Below are positions 23,183 to 34,498 of a stretch of DNA of 64,000 nt, one piece after another; position 1 is the stretch's first letter, and the number at the start of each line of letters is the position of its first letter. The notes beneath the pieces were generated by a model. The model ran no database searches, was not told where the DNA came from, and saw nothing but the letters and a program-made list of their open reading frames with translations. The DNA is from Plectosphaerella cucumerina (lineage: Eukaryota; Ascomycota; Sordariomycetes; Glomerellales; Plectosphaerellaceae): the NCBI GenBank assembly GCA_020746995.1, contig JAGPXD010000004.1, positions 4,588,001 to 4,652,000 on the forward strand, read 5' to 3'. The position numbers and the translations under genes were made by a program.

Positions 23183-23562
23183 GGGTGGGGTGGGGCGGCA
23201 GTGGTGATGGTGAAAGGCGGGGAAGGTGACAGGGGCGAATAGGGGCTAGGAAAGGGGCGGAGGTCAAAAGGGGTGACCGGGCCAGGGCGAGAGCAAGGAC
23301 GGTGTCATTGCGAGCTGTACGTACTGTCAACAACCAGACTGGAATCAATTGCGTTTCGAGCAAGCTTGGGATCTGCATCACTCAGCGCCGATGAAGCCGG
23401 GCTCTCAGTCAGCCGTCGCCGGTCTGGGTGACGCGTCTAGCTGAGGTGAGTAAGGCCAAACCTTACCTGAGGCCATCCATCAATGGCTCGGCAATTGGAT
23501 ATCTCCTCTCGACGTGCCTCATGAGAAATCTCACCCAGAGCATTTCATTCATCTTTCTTGCC
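23183..23562. other. Intergenic region
   Basis: Short tandem spacer between the molybdoenzyme and peroxidase genes. No gene recognised. Confidence 0.5.
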
Positions 23563-24480
23563 ATGTCTCAATCAGTGACCTGGCCGCTCACTCGCGCGGC
23601 GACCTTCCTGGTGCTCTGCGCCCGTCCGGGACCTCAGGCCCTCGCGACAATTCGATCGACACTCGCCGGCGTCCCGGGTCTCGCGAAGAATGTGTCAGTC
23701 CGCGGCCCCGATGCCCGGTTCGCCTGCACGGTCGGCATCGGCAGCAACGTCTGGGATTCTCTGACCGGCCTGCCCCGACCAGCGGAGCTGCGGCCATTCC
23801 CAGTCTTCCGCGGCGCCGTGCACGCGACAGTCTCGACGCCGGGCGACTTGCTCTTCCACATCCGCTCCGACCGGCGCGATCTCAACTTCGAGTTTGAGCG
23901 ACAGCTCTTAGCACAGCTGGGAGTGTCTGTGGAAGTGGCTGACGAAACATCGGGGTTCCGCTACTTTGACGGCCGCGACCTTCTCGGCTTTGTCGACGGG
24001 ACGGCGAACCCAGATTCTCAGGCAGAAGCCGAGACCGCTGCTGTTATGAGCGACGACCCTCACGCCATTGGAGGAAGTTACGTCGTCGTGCAAAAGTACC
24101 TGCACGATCTCAAGGGATGGTCATCCCTTAAGTCCGAGGAGCAAGAAGCCGTCATCGGGCGGACGAAGCTGGATAATGTGGAGCTGGACGATGCACCGGA
24201 GGGACATTTCGCGCACAAGACGCTGGCAACTGTAACGGACGAGAAGGGGCAGGAGCACGATATTCTGAGGGATAATATGCCATTCGGGGCGCCTGGAAAG
24301 GAAGAATATGGGACATATTTCATTGGGTACTCAGCGCGGTTGTGGGTGACGGAGAAGATGTTGGAAAGGATGTTTGTGGGTGTGCCCGAGGGGAAGCATG
24401 ATAGGATATTGGATTATTCGAGGGCTGTGACGGGAGGGACGTTCTTTGTCCCATCTGTGGATGTATTGGGGGCGTTGTAG
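23563..24480 (+). CDS. DyP-type heme peroxidase
   Basis: Single exon, 305 aa from ATG 23563 (MSQSVTWPLTRAATFL). An in-frame ATG at 23521 would add 14 residues including a short hydrophobic run; the longer frame to 23428 opens with GTG. The diagnostic GFVDGTANP (near 23989) carries the distal Asp of the GxxDG motif. The segment IGRTKLDNVELDD...HFAHKTLA probably supplies the proximal heme His, and DILRDNMPFG the conserved Arg near the heme edge. Length and lack of a signal peptide fit the intracellular YfeX-like (class B) group. It should use peroxide to oxidise dyes, aromatics or porphyrins; the physiological substrate is unknown. Confidence 0.9.
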   Translation: MSQSVTWPLTRAATFLVLCARPGPQALATIRSTLAGVPGLAKNVSVRGPDARFACTVGIGSNVWDSLTGLPRPAELRPFPVFRGAVHATVSTPGDLLFHIRSDRRDLNFEFERQLLAQLGVSVEVADETSGFRYFDGRDLLGFVDGTANPDSQAEAETAAVMSDDPHAIGGSYVVVQKYLHDLKGWSSLKSEEQEAVIGRTKLDNVELDDAPEGHFAHKTLATVTDEKGQEHDILRDNMPFGAPGKEEYGTYFIGYSARLWVTEKMLERMFVGVPEGKHDRILDYSRAVTGGTFFVPSVDVLGAL

Positions 24481-26552
24481 AGCCGTGTAACATGAGAGTC
24501 TGGACACATCTGGCCATGGTGTTGTGACGTGATGAGCTTGGCTGCTGGCTGCAACCACCGGATCGATGAACCGGTTCCTGGTGGCCGAGACTGAGCGGCA
24601 CTTGTTCGGGCCATCCCGTCGCGCCCGACTTCTTGTATCGACCTACGTCACTTGCCTGCACTGCTTTTGTCCCCGGAGTGTCGGGACGGTTGGAGGGAGC
24701 CAGCCTGGCTGTGCTGTCTGGCTGTCTGCCAATGACTGGAGGCGCCGATATTAGGTGCTGCCGCAGTTAAGAACGGCTGCGCCAAGGCTGCGGCTGCAGC
24801 TGGACCTGATGATCGCTGCCATCGGCGATGGGCTGGGATGAAGTCATCCAGACGATAAGTTGGTGTTGTTGCCTCGTGCTGGACGGCACAGCACCCGTGT
24901 TCCCTGGAATGTAAGAAGAGTGAGGCTCGTGCCGTCAGCCGCAATGTTTCACCGTCTTACCCGTCTGCCAAGGCACCCAACGTGGTTGTGCTTGGCGAGG
25001 CCTTTGGCTTGGGACTTTGGGTGCAGTGGCCCCCTGAGCAGGGTTGCAGTGCAGGGCGAGGTCACATGGACGGAGAGGGCTGGCCAGAAGTTGGGCGTAA
25101 TATCCATAGTGGCGAGCAATATCAGAGGACTCATCTAGATGGTCGTCAGACATGAGCCGATGAGCAGGCCCATGAGGCGGCTGAGGCTGGCCTCATCGAC
25201 TTGTATCCCCCGAATCCAGCCCTAAACACCTAATCTCCTAATCTTGGACTCCGTAGCACAGCATCTGCTTCATAAATACGATGTTCGCCGCAAAGAACCC
25301 CGGCCCTCGTCCGCCCGCCCTACCCCGTGACCACCCACGTGACTCCCCATCGAGCCACCCCTGCTTCCCCTCCCCCCTGCTCCCGCGCCCAAAGCGGCAA
25401 TGCCGGAAGCACCCACCATTCGGGCGATTCCAAAGGGTCATCACGCCGACACCGCCAATGAGCATCGGCCGGGCGCCCGACTGGTGACACGAAAAGCCTG
25501 GTTGAGGCCCCGCAGGTCAATCAACGGCAATCAAGACGACGAAACGAAAGGCTGGGCGCGTTATATTGTGGCCAGCACACCGCTGATCATCGTTTTGGGG
25601 GAAGTTTGGGTCGGCGGACGAGCGGCTCGGCCATCCGAGACGTCTTCTTGCAGATTGATCGCTTTTTTCGAGGCTTCCCTGCCAAGGCGGACGTCGTCCT
25701 CGCAGCAGCGCCGGCCTGACGCTGGGCAGACGCCGTCAAAGGTCCGACTCCGACGCGCCCGACATGGCGCCGAGGGCAGTGGGCAGACTGCCTTGGAGAG
25801 GAGACGACATCCAACGGTCCTGGGCTGAACGACGACAGTTTCACGGTGGCGCCGCCATGTCCAGCAACCACCGACGGGCGTCCGGACGTCAACCACGCCA
25901 CGGGCAAGGCCGCGCGTGAGTCGAAAGTCCAAAGACCCCGAGAACGCCTCGCGCGCACCCCGGATGCAGTCTTTAGGCACCGTATCCGACCGCCGGCTGA
26001 ATGCGCGCAGGGCCTCCCCCACAGACGTGTCCGGCTGCCCCCCCACGTGCCGCACGGGAATCCGGGGGTAGAAAGTGAAGAGAAGAGGCAAGGGTTAATC
26101 TGGATAATCGGGCCTTACCTCTGGGGACGGCCCCTCGGAGGGAGGTCGACGCGCATATGACAGCCCATTGCTGTGAAGGCTTGGTCCCCGAGGGGACTCG
26201 TGAGGGGGGTCTTCAATCTCGCTTCCCTGGATCGCTGCTGTCTCTCGTCGACCATGATATCATGCCGCCTGGCGCGGCGGATGTCTCACTCCCATCTTCC
26301 GCGCGCTCTTGGTCGCACTATGGGTCCGTGGTGTCCTTTCCCTGGTACGGTCCGCCCCCAATATCGGCGCACGACGCCATCGTGCCTGGATCGGACCACC
26401 ACCCGCCAGCGTTCCTCGGGAGGGGCCGAGGAGAAGGGGCAACGGCTGTTGTGATGTCCCTGCCGTGCACTTAAAGCCTGCCTTCCCGGCCCAAGCCTTG
26501 TCAGCGTCCCTCCCGCTCTCTCCCTACCTCCATCCCTTCATCCAACGTTGCC
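24481..26552. other. Intergenic region, 2.1 kb
   Basis: GC-rich stretch with overlapping unsupported frames (for example 25400-25828 plus, 25561-26091 minus). No domain, splice chain or RNA gene recognised. Confidence 0.5.
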
Positions 26553-28502
26553 ATGCCTCTCTCGCCCCCCGCCTGGTCCGACAGCGAGGCCACCTCCCCT
26601 GGCGGCCGCAGCCAGGACTATGACGACGCGGAAAAGGGGCTGTATGACAGCACTCAGGCACTGGTCGCGACCTCGTCTGGGTCTGACGAGAAGGGTCTCG
26701 CGCGGCACCTCGAGCTCCCGTCGCCCGTCCACGAGGGCATCACTCCGTCGTCCAGCCTGCCGGTTCTCTCCCTCGCCGCGTTTCCAACTGCAACCCCGCC
26801 AGCCCCGAAGAAGCCCCTACCAAGAAGGAAGATCAGCAAATGGATCAAGTTCCAGCTATGGTTCAACACGTATCGCAAGTTCTTTGTGCTCATCACCGCA
26901 CTGAACCTTGTTGGGATCGTTATGGCGGCGTTGGGGAGGTTTGAATACGCACAGGACCATCTTGGTGCGTTGGTGTTGGGGAACTTGTTGGCGGCAGTCA
27001 TGTTCCGCAATGAGCTGTTCCTGCGGTTCCTCTACATCATCGCCATCTACGGACTGCGGAGTGTAGGTTACTCGACCTGGTGTTGAGGCATATCTAACTT
27101 TTATGCAGTGGGCCCCCTTGATGGTCAAGATCGGCGTTACATCTATCCTGCAGCATGTTGGCGGTATTCATTCAGGATGTGCACTGTCAGGCGCAGCGTG
27201 AGTACTCCAGCACGACATGTATCCTCTTGCTCTACTGACATCTGTAGCTGGCTGGTTTACAAAGTCGTCGACATCATCGTGCACCGTGATACCCAGCATG
27301 ACGCCGTCATCGCTACCGGTGTCATCACATGCAGCGCCGTCATCATCTCGGTGATGAGCGCGTTCCCCTGGGTCAGGAAGTACGTCCCTGTCCTTGAGCC
27401 TCATGTGGCTGAGCGTGGCTGACGAGACAGCAACCACCACAATACGTTTGAGCGCCACCACCGCTTCATCGGCTGGCTGGGCTTGGCTGTATGTTCCCCC
27501 TTATCTCTGCGTCTTATGGGGCTTTGCTGATGCTGTTAGGCCACCTGGGTGTTTGTCATCCTCGGCAACGTCTACGATATCAAGTCAGGCCAGTGGAGTA
27601 CCAGCGCCCACACCCTGTTGAGCGCCCAGGAGCTGTGGTTCGCCGTCTTCATGACCATCTTGTGAGTGGCAAGTGCACCATCAGAAGTACCAAGCTAACA
27701 GAGCCAGCGTCCTCATCCCATGGGTCACCCTTCGCGAGGTCTCTGTCGAGGTGGAAATCGTAAGCCTCCTCCTCCTTCTGCCACTTCTTCCGCTGACAAC
27801 TCAGCCCTCTCCAAAAGTGGCTGTGCTCAAGTTCGAGCGCGGCATGCAGCAGGGCCTGCTGGCTCGCATCAGCCGATCCTCCGTCATGGAATACCATGCC
27901 TTTGGCACCATCAGCGAGGGCCGCAACGCCTCCCACCACTACCTCATCTGCGGCGTGCAGGGCGACTTCACCCGAGGCCTGGTCACCGATCCCCCAAAGA
28001 CCATGTGGACGCGCGAGCTCAAGTTTGGTAAGCATCCCATCACAACCTCACCCAAAGCCCCCTTCCCTAACATTCCCAGCCGGCGTTGGCCACGCCTCGG
28101 CCATGTACAAGCGCGGCATCCGGGTATGCACCGGCACAGGCATCGGCGCCGCCCTCTCGACATGCATCCAAAGCCCGGACTGGTTCCTCATCTGGATCGG
28201 ATCAGACCAGGAAAAGACCTTTGGGCCGACCATCAACGGCGTTATCCATCAAAACATCGAGCCCGACCGCATGATCCTGTGGGACTCGAAGAAGCGCGGG
28301 GGCAGGCCTGATTCCGTGCGCCTGCTGAAGGAGACATGGGACCGGTGGGGGGCAGAGGTCATCTTCATCACGTCCAACAAGCAGGGCAATGATGAGATGA
28401 TGCAGGGGTGTCTGGAGTGTGAGTGTGCCGGAACGTCCTAAATGACATGCGCTGACGATGATAGTGAGGATGCATGCGTTTGGCACGCTTTGGGATTTCT
28501 AG
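26553..28502 (+). CDS. TmpA-like integral membrane oxidoreductase-related protein
   Basis: Nine exons: 26553-27062, 27109-27197, 27248-27379, 27431-27488, 27540-27661, 27708-27759, 27805-28027, 28080-28418, 28465-28502; 520 aa, every junction in phase. A disordered Ser/Pro N-terminus (about 95 residues) precedes several membrane segments (FVLITALNLVGIVMAALG, LGALVLGNLLAAVMF, IATGVITCSAVIISVM, WLGLAATWVFVILGN, LWFAVFMTIFVLIPW). The cytosolic C-terminal half (RISRSSVMEYHAFGTISEG, CTGTGIGAALSTC, WDRWGAEVIFITSNKQGN) resembles a ferredoxin-reductase-like domain. This arrangement matches fungal TmpA-type proteins, known in Aspergillus nidulans for an effect on conidiation. Assignment is from remembered family features. 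Confidence 0.7.
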
Positions 28503-31500
28503 GCAGAGACCTCGGGACCTTCCCTTTGAGGGCATCCTATCAAGGGATGGCCTGCTCATGTGAGCGGTGAGTTGATGAGGATGCATGATGGTGATAAGGG
28601 GCTCGGCGGATGCATGGAGTTGGCGGAGGGGGGGCATTGCTTTATCTGATGAGATGTAGACGGCATTGGACAGCGGACGGACGGCACCTGTATTTTACGG
28701 CATGTAGCTCTCGGTCCCCGCCGATCGAGCAAGGAGCGTTGACTTTGGCGTTGAGCTTGGGTTGGGGAGGGTAGAACGCAGGATGAGCTTCGAGATGAAT
28801 CCCCGTCTGAATAGATCAGGCCTAGATTAAAAGTCGGCCAACTTGTCCCACCCCGTGACCAGTCTCGAATTACGGGCCTCCTTTCCGCCCGTTTCAAAAC
28901 ACAGCATGGATGGCTGGCCTTTGATTACAGGAGGGGTCGAGTCATGCGAAAGGTCTCGGCCCAGGCCCGGATCGGGCGCGCCAAGGCCGTTCGCCGGGGA
29001 TTCCCTCCTGCGTGTCAGATGTCGAAAGCGAAAGAGCCTTATCTGTGGGAATGATGGCGAATTTGAGCTTTTGGTGCTTTTGTCGCGATCACCGACGGCT
29101 GCCTTCCGGTTCGGGAGGGGCCGGGGGTTGAAGGGGTTGCATCGAGGCTCGGCGAAGCCAGGTCTGGCCCCGGGTCCGGGTCCACGGGGAACTCGAGGCT
29201 GGTTGGCAGGGCAGGACAGGCCACAGTCCACAGAACCAGGAGCCAAGCAGTGGGCTTATTCGTACTTATGTCCGATTGTCGGGGTCCGACTTGTCCGAGA
29301 AGAACGAGATGTTTCAAAGGGGGGTCGGGGGGAGGCGAGTGAAATGAGAGGGAGACGAGTTCATTCGGGACAAGCTTCGGGGTGTGCCTCGTTGTGTAAC
29401 TTTCTTTTCCTGCTGTGCGACCATCAAAGTGTCCGACATGGAGCCTCAGAATCAACTGACTTGCTCGTCCAATCCGACCTGTCATCCCATAGGCGGGAAT
29501 AGAGTCCCGACCTGGATGGTCTGCGGATGCAACCGCGGCCACTTTACGACCTGTCACTCGCCGAGTCATTCTTCTCAACGGCCCAGGCCAATAAGCAGAG
29601 TCGTCTGATTCCTGTGCAAGTCCCTCGGACGGTGACAGGCCGGCGTGGCACGAGACGCTGAAGTGGAAACTCGCTCGAGGTCCACGAGCAATCTATCTTC
29701 CGCAAGGGCAACAAGTCAGTCAACATGCACCCGGCCTTCACGGAGATAGTGGTCAATTACTGAAGTTCCCCCAATACGCGGAAGAAGCCATTGCCCCGTC
29801 GGTGAGGCCGTCATCAAGTCATGACATGTTCCCCCGGCTTTTGTTGACACAGACACGGTCGAATACGAGAGGACCCGACGCCTTGCCACCGGACGTGACC
29901 AGGGGCATGCAGAATGCCGGGACAATTCACCCCGACCGAAGCCTGACGCCTCTGCTGCCTGCAGGTCTGGTTCAGGTCGGTCGCCGGTACTTGACTGCAC
30001 CCCGGAAAAGCAGCGCGGTGGATCAGAGGGGAAGAGTTTCCTTGGTGGCTTTTCGCGTGGGAAGAAGCGCCGGCTTGACGATCGCTATATCACAAGGGAT
30101 ATCAGACGGCGGCGCTTGTTGTGTGTTGGCCTAACGTCGTCCATCTGAAGCGACGGTTGATCGCGCTCGCTTGCTCCCGCCCAGCGCACCCTTTTCGCGC
30201 CCATCTCACTTTTGACTCGCGCCGTCGCATCAGACAGTCACATCGCTGCCCCCCCTGCACTGCATCTCCCAGGGTCTCTATTCGTGACCTCGCGACCCAT
30301 CTTGGTCCGAGCAGGCCGACGACTCGCGCAGAGGGCTGTTGCATGCTCCCGTGAGTCGTCGTGCTGCTGCCTCCTGGTGTGCTCCGGCTCTCGGGCGGCC
30401 GAGAGGATCGATCAGCGCTTCCCGCCCGTTCCAGCCAGCTCGGCCGACACTATCCCTCCAGGGGGGCCACAGAGCTCATCGGCGCTTGGCCTTGGAGGGC
30501 CACCCCCCCTGCGGCTGGCGTCGCATCGCGCGAGCGACGGCGCAATTCCCCACCAGTCAAAGGCGCCAAAGGAGGTGATGCGATAGATTGACGGGTGTGT
30601 CATGGGACTTGTGAGGGTGTTGTCAGTTCTGCATCCATCGGCCATGACACCTTCCATTTTGTGGTTTGTCGTTCGGATTGTGTTTTGGCGACCAAGCTTC
30701 AGAGCACGCCGCTTTTCCGAGAGGCGCCGGGGGGATGAGGAGCACCCCGAAAGCTTATCGAAGAGAGAGTTGGAAAGGAGGCCAGGGGCGCGGAATGCTT
30801 GTTCCTCGCACCCGCCCCACGGTCTTGGTGCTGGGTGCTTGGTGCTGCTGGGTCCTGTCTCCTGGGCTGATGGGCCTGGGCTCCACGGCAATATACACAG
30901 TCGGACGAGCCCCAGGGCCGGACGCTGTTCCGGGAGGCCATCAGCATCAGCTCTGCGTGGCGTTCTGGAGTGCGTGAGAGCGCCTCTCCCCTGAATCTCC
31001 GCCCCTGGCCGCCCCTGTTTGAGTCGGTCTCTTCCCCGAGGCCAGACCAGCTCGGAGCATCCTCGGACGGCAGATCGGGGCGCAGTATCCTCTTTTGGCC
31101 AGGACATCCCTGGAGGATCAGTGGGCGTTGATTCGGCAGTCGTCCCAAAAGCGTGGCCAAAAAGCGTGGTCACTGCGTCCCGGGATGGCCCCTGCGAGAC
31201 ACGCCGCCGATGCGGGGTGCGTTGCCCTTCTGTTTTCGACCAGGCGGTCCCTGGTCATCTCGGACCACGTTCCACCAATCTCGCCCGTTCGGACGGGCAA
31301 TAAGCTTGTTTCTGGCCAGGGCAGGTCAGGGCGAGCCAGTGGAGCGGGATAGGGGGTACCCGCCGCGGACGTTCGACGTAGAGTGCTCCCGCCGGCGCTA
31401 GCATTTGCCTTCTTTTGCTGAGGCGTGACATGGGAGGACCGATCGGGCACGAGGACCTGGCTCCGATGTCACGAATTGAGTTGGAGGGAGCTGGTGTGGA

Positions 31501-31799
31501 TTTTCCCGTCAATCACCAGGGTAGAGATGGCTGGAGATGGCCACAGAGAGTGGCATCGGACGCCGGGGTGATGAGCCCGGAGGGGAACTGAGGGAGATGA
31601 GGTTGATGCCGGTGGGCCAGACCTCTGCTTGGGGTGTTGATGAAGAGGGTATCTTAAAGACTGCTTCCCGAGTATATAACACTCCTGAATATCCTCCATC
31701 TTCAAACCCTTTTCTCCTCATCCTCATTCCATTCTCTCAACACCACATTCACTACCACTTTCTCAGCACTTTCGCCTACCACCCTCACCAACCCTCAAA
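28503..31799. other. Long region without a supported gene, 3.3 kb
   Basis: Frames up to 253 codons occur on both strands (28843-29502 plus; 30412-31173 minus), but they overlap antisense partners, lack domains and have biased Arg/Pro/Ser composition. I see no LTRs, no terminal repeats, no AT-rich RIP-like decay and no tRNA. The last 150 bp are the promoter of the pectate lyase gene. Confidence 0.5.
31673..31679 (+). promoter_or_regulatory. TATA box
   Basis: TATATAA about 125 bp before ATG 31800. Confidence 0.6.
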
Positions 31800-32629
31800 A
31801 TGAAGTTCTCCGTCGCCGCCACCGCCGTCTTCACGGCCGTCGCCTCCGCCCAGACCCTTAACATCCCCACCCGCTCCGGCTCCATCATCTCGCTCTCCAA
31901 GCCCTCGACCATCTCCGGCTCCAAGGACTTCAAGAACGCCGAGTACGACCGCGGCCGCAAGTGCGACACCGATGCCGACACTGGCTCGGACTCTGCCGTC
32001 TTCATCCTCGAGAACGGCGCCAGCATCTCCAACGTGAGCAAGGCCCGTCGTCATGCCTGATAGTCTCTTGCTAATAAACCAGGTCATCATCGGCTCCAAC
32101 CAGCTTGAGGGTGTCCACTGCAAGGGCGCTTGCACCCTGACCAACGTCTGGTTCCGTGACGTCTGCGAGGGTGAGTCTCTTTCTAATTCCTCTTGACATC
32201 ATCCACTAATCGGCCTTAGACGCCATCTCGGCTCTCGGCAACGGCAACGTCCTCATCAAGGGCGGCGGTGCCCAGAACGCCAAGGACAAGGTCATCCAGC
32301 ACAACGGCAAGGGCACCGTGACCATCGATGGCTTCACCGTCATCAACGCCGGCAAGCTCTACCGCGGCTGCGGCGACTGCACCGGCAACGGCGGCCCCCG
32401 CAACGTCGTCGTCAAGAACGTCAAGGCCTACGGCATGACCTCCGACCTCGTCGGCATCAACTCCAACTACGGCGACGTCGCCACCATCTCCAACTCGTGC
32501 GGCTCCACCAAGAAGGTCTGCCAGGAGTACAAGGGTGTCACCAAGGGCAACGGCGACTCCTCCAAGGTCTCCACCACCGCCAACTGCCAGGGCGCCCAGG
32601 GCAAGCTCTCCAAGCTCCCCGCCTGCTAA
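31800..32629 (+). CDS. Secreted pectate lyase, PL3 family
   Basis: Exons 31800-32033, 32083-32170, 32220-32629; 243 aa, the usual size for PL3. MKFSVAATAVFTAVASAQ is a signal peptide. The single-domain beta-helix core is recognisable: AVFILENGASISNVIIGSNQ, EGVHCKGACTLTNVWFRDVCEDAISA, GGGAQNAKDKVIQHNGKGTV, IDGFTVINAGKLYRGCGDC, PRNVVVKNVKAYG. Conserved Cys (KGAC, DVCED, RGCGDC, NSCGS, KVCQEY) and acidic residues for calcium are in place. It should cleave de-esterified pectin by calcium-dependent beta-elimination in the plant wall. Presence suggests a plant-associated life style. Confidence 0.92.
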
Positions 32630-33558
32630 GCGGCTTCTCCCCGACGGGACTTCATCTGAGGATACTTTTACAAAAGCCGGATCTGTGATCTGGCGGGGCT
32701 CTCTGCCCGTGGTTCGAGTACATAGTTACTACTAGGCCCTGGGGCCTACACATACATACAATACAGGCTTGCTGAGCATTTCATTGACATCATTCTGGGC
32801 GAACATTTGTGATCATTTGAGAGGGAGACGTCTCCTGAATGGTGGGTATCGCGAGGCATTGCTTCTCATGGTCTGATTGCGCAGTGAGGTGATTGTCCGA
32901 TGTTTCTGGCTATCCTGCCTGCTGCTCACATCAATCGCGATGACTCCTTCCGTCATGACAGTTGCGGCTTACCCATGGAAGAACCTTGACAATCTGCAAC
33001 GGCTTCATGGCATGATGTCTTGGCCACTGGATGTTTGCTGTGAACAAATGCTTGGCCGCCATGGAAGCAATGCATCGCTCTCGTCTGATGAAATCAGACA
33101 TTTGTTTGATTAAAGGGTCGAGGGATATAAGATGAGCTCCGATTCGTGCAAGGATTGAGCTTGAAGACTTGTCGCAACACCATACCATGGGTGTCCTCGC
33201 TCCCGTATATTGCCCATGACTCGGTCTGAATCAACGCCAAATCAAGCATTTCATTAGGCACGGGAAGCCCACGTGCATCGAAACACAATCGTCATGCCTT
33301 AAAACGAGATGATGCTGTGTCCTGGAGCTCGGGGAATTCAGCTTCGGTGTGTTCGGTGTATTCGCCTTCTGGCGTCTCGGCGTCTCGGTGTGATTGGTGA
33401 AAAGTCACCGGTGTGCTCGGTCAGTTCGATTGCTGCATGACAGGCAATCCACGTGACGGCCCCACTCACCACCACGAAATCTTCACCACATGAGCTGATG
33501 CTCATCATGAGCATCACACTCCCGATGGACAGGCCACACCGTGGCCGACGCATCCCCG
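32630..33558. other. Intergenic region, 0.9 kb
   Basis: No gene recognised; contains a CGGTGT-rich patch near 33340-33420. Confidence 0.5.
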
Positions 33559-34269
33559 ATGGATAAAGACGATCCCCGAGCTTCCTCTGGCTCACCTCCT
33601 GGACCCTCCGGCATCATCTTCCAGCACGACTTCATCACACCCGACCACGAGCAGCAACTCATCCGAATCTTCGACTCACTCGACTGGCCAGAGCGTCCCG
33701 GCCGCCGCTCTCTCCACTGGGGTTACACATTCAGCTACAAGACCTTTGGCATTGACGAAGAAACTCCCTACAAACCCTTCCCCGACTGGCTCGTCCCCCT
33801 CCTTCCCACCGGCGAGGGCCGCCCTCCAGACCAAGTATGCCTCCAGTACTATCCACCGGGCTCGGGAATTCCACCCCATGTCGACACCCACAGTGCATTT
33901 GACCAACTGTACGCGCTCTCGCTGGGCGCGCCTGTCTTCATGGTGTTCCGCGAGGGATCGGGTCCAAAGGTTGACGTCGACCTCCCACCACGAAGCATGA
34001 TGCAGATGAAGGGCGACGCGAGGTTGCACTGGACACATGGCATCAAGGCGCGGAGGACCGACATGCTGGCTGATGGGACGAAGAGACTGCGCGAGCCGAG
34101 ATGGAGCATCACGTACCGCTGGCTGAGGGAGGGCGCCACGTGCGAGTGTGGCAATGAGAGGGTGTGCGACACGGCTCAAGCACGTGTGGGCATCGAGAGG
34201 GAGTATCGGTGGAAGGCCGTCGCTGAAGGTGAAGTAAGGGAAGGCACAGGAAAAGACGGCTCACTCTGA
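33559..34269 (+). CDS. AlkB-like 2-oxoglutarate/Fe(II) dioxygenase
   Basis: Single exon, 236 aa from ATG 33559 (MDKDDPRASSG); the frame upstream to 33541 opens with GTG. Double-stranded beta-helix hallmarks: HWGYTFSYKT, then QYYPPGSGIPPHVDTHSAF with the H-x-D iron ligands, then the distal His in WTHGIKARR and the R-x-S-x-T-x-R motif in PRWSITYR for 2-oxoglutarate. The order and the HVDTHSAF context are closest to ALKBH8/AlkB-type RNA or DNA demethylases or tRNA hydroxylases. All metal ligands are present, so activity is likely. The C-terminal tail has a CxC...C cluster (CECGNERVC) of unknown role. Confidence 0.85.
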   Translation: MDKDDPRASSGSPPGPSGIIFQHDFITPDHEQQLIRIFDSLDWPERPGRRSLHWGYTFSYKTFGIDEETPYKPFPDWLVPLLPTGEGRPPDQVCLQYYPPGSGIPPHVDTHSAFDQLYALSLGAPVFMVFREGSGPKVDVDLPPRSMMQMKGDARLHWTHGIKARRTDMLADGTKRLREPRWSITYRWLREGATCECGNERVCDTAQARVGIEREYRWKAVAEGEVREGTGKDGSL

Positions 34270-34498
34270 ACCCTGAGGTGTCATGTGACCTCGATTTCTG
34301 TGTGGTGACATTATCCGTGCAAGGAAGGATGTGAGCCACACAATCATCCATGATGCCTAAGGTACCTTCCTCCCAAAGGTAGGCACCTACCTTCCTCCGA
34401 CCACCTTAATTTTCTCCCCTCTCCCCCACACTCCTCATTCACGTGCCCATCCTCCACACCACACCACACCCCAATGCCATCTCAACCACCATCCGACA

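Noticed and set aside
30412..31173. 253-codon minus-strand frame
   Set aside because: No domain, biased composition, overlapped by plus-strand frames of similar quality.
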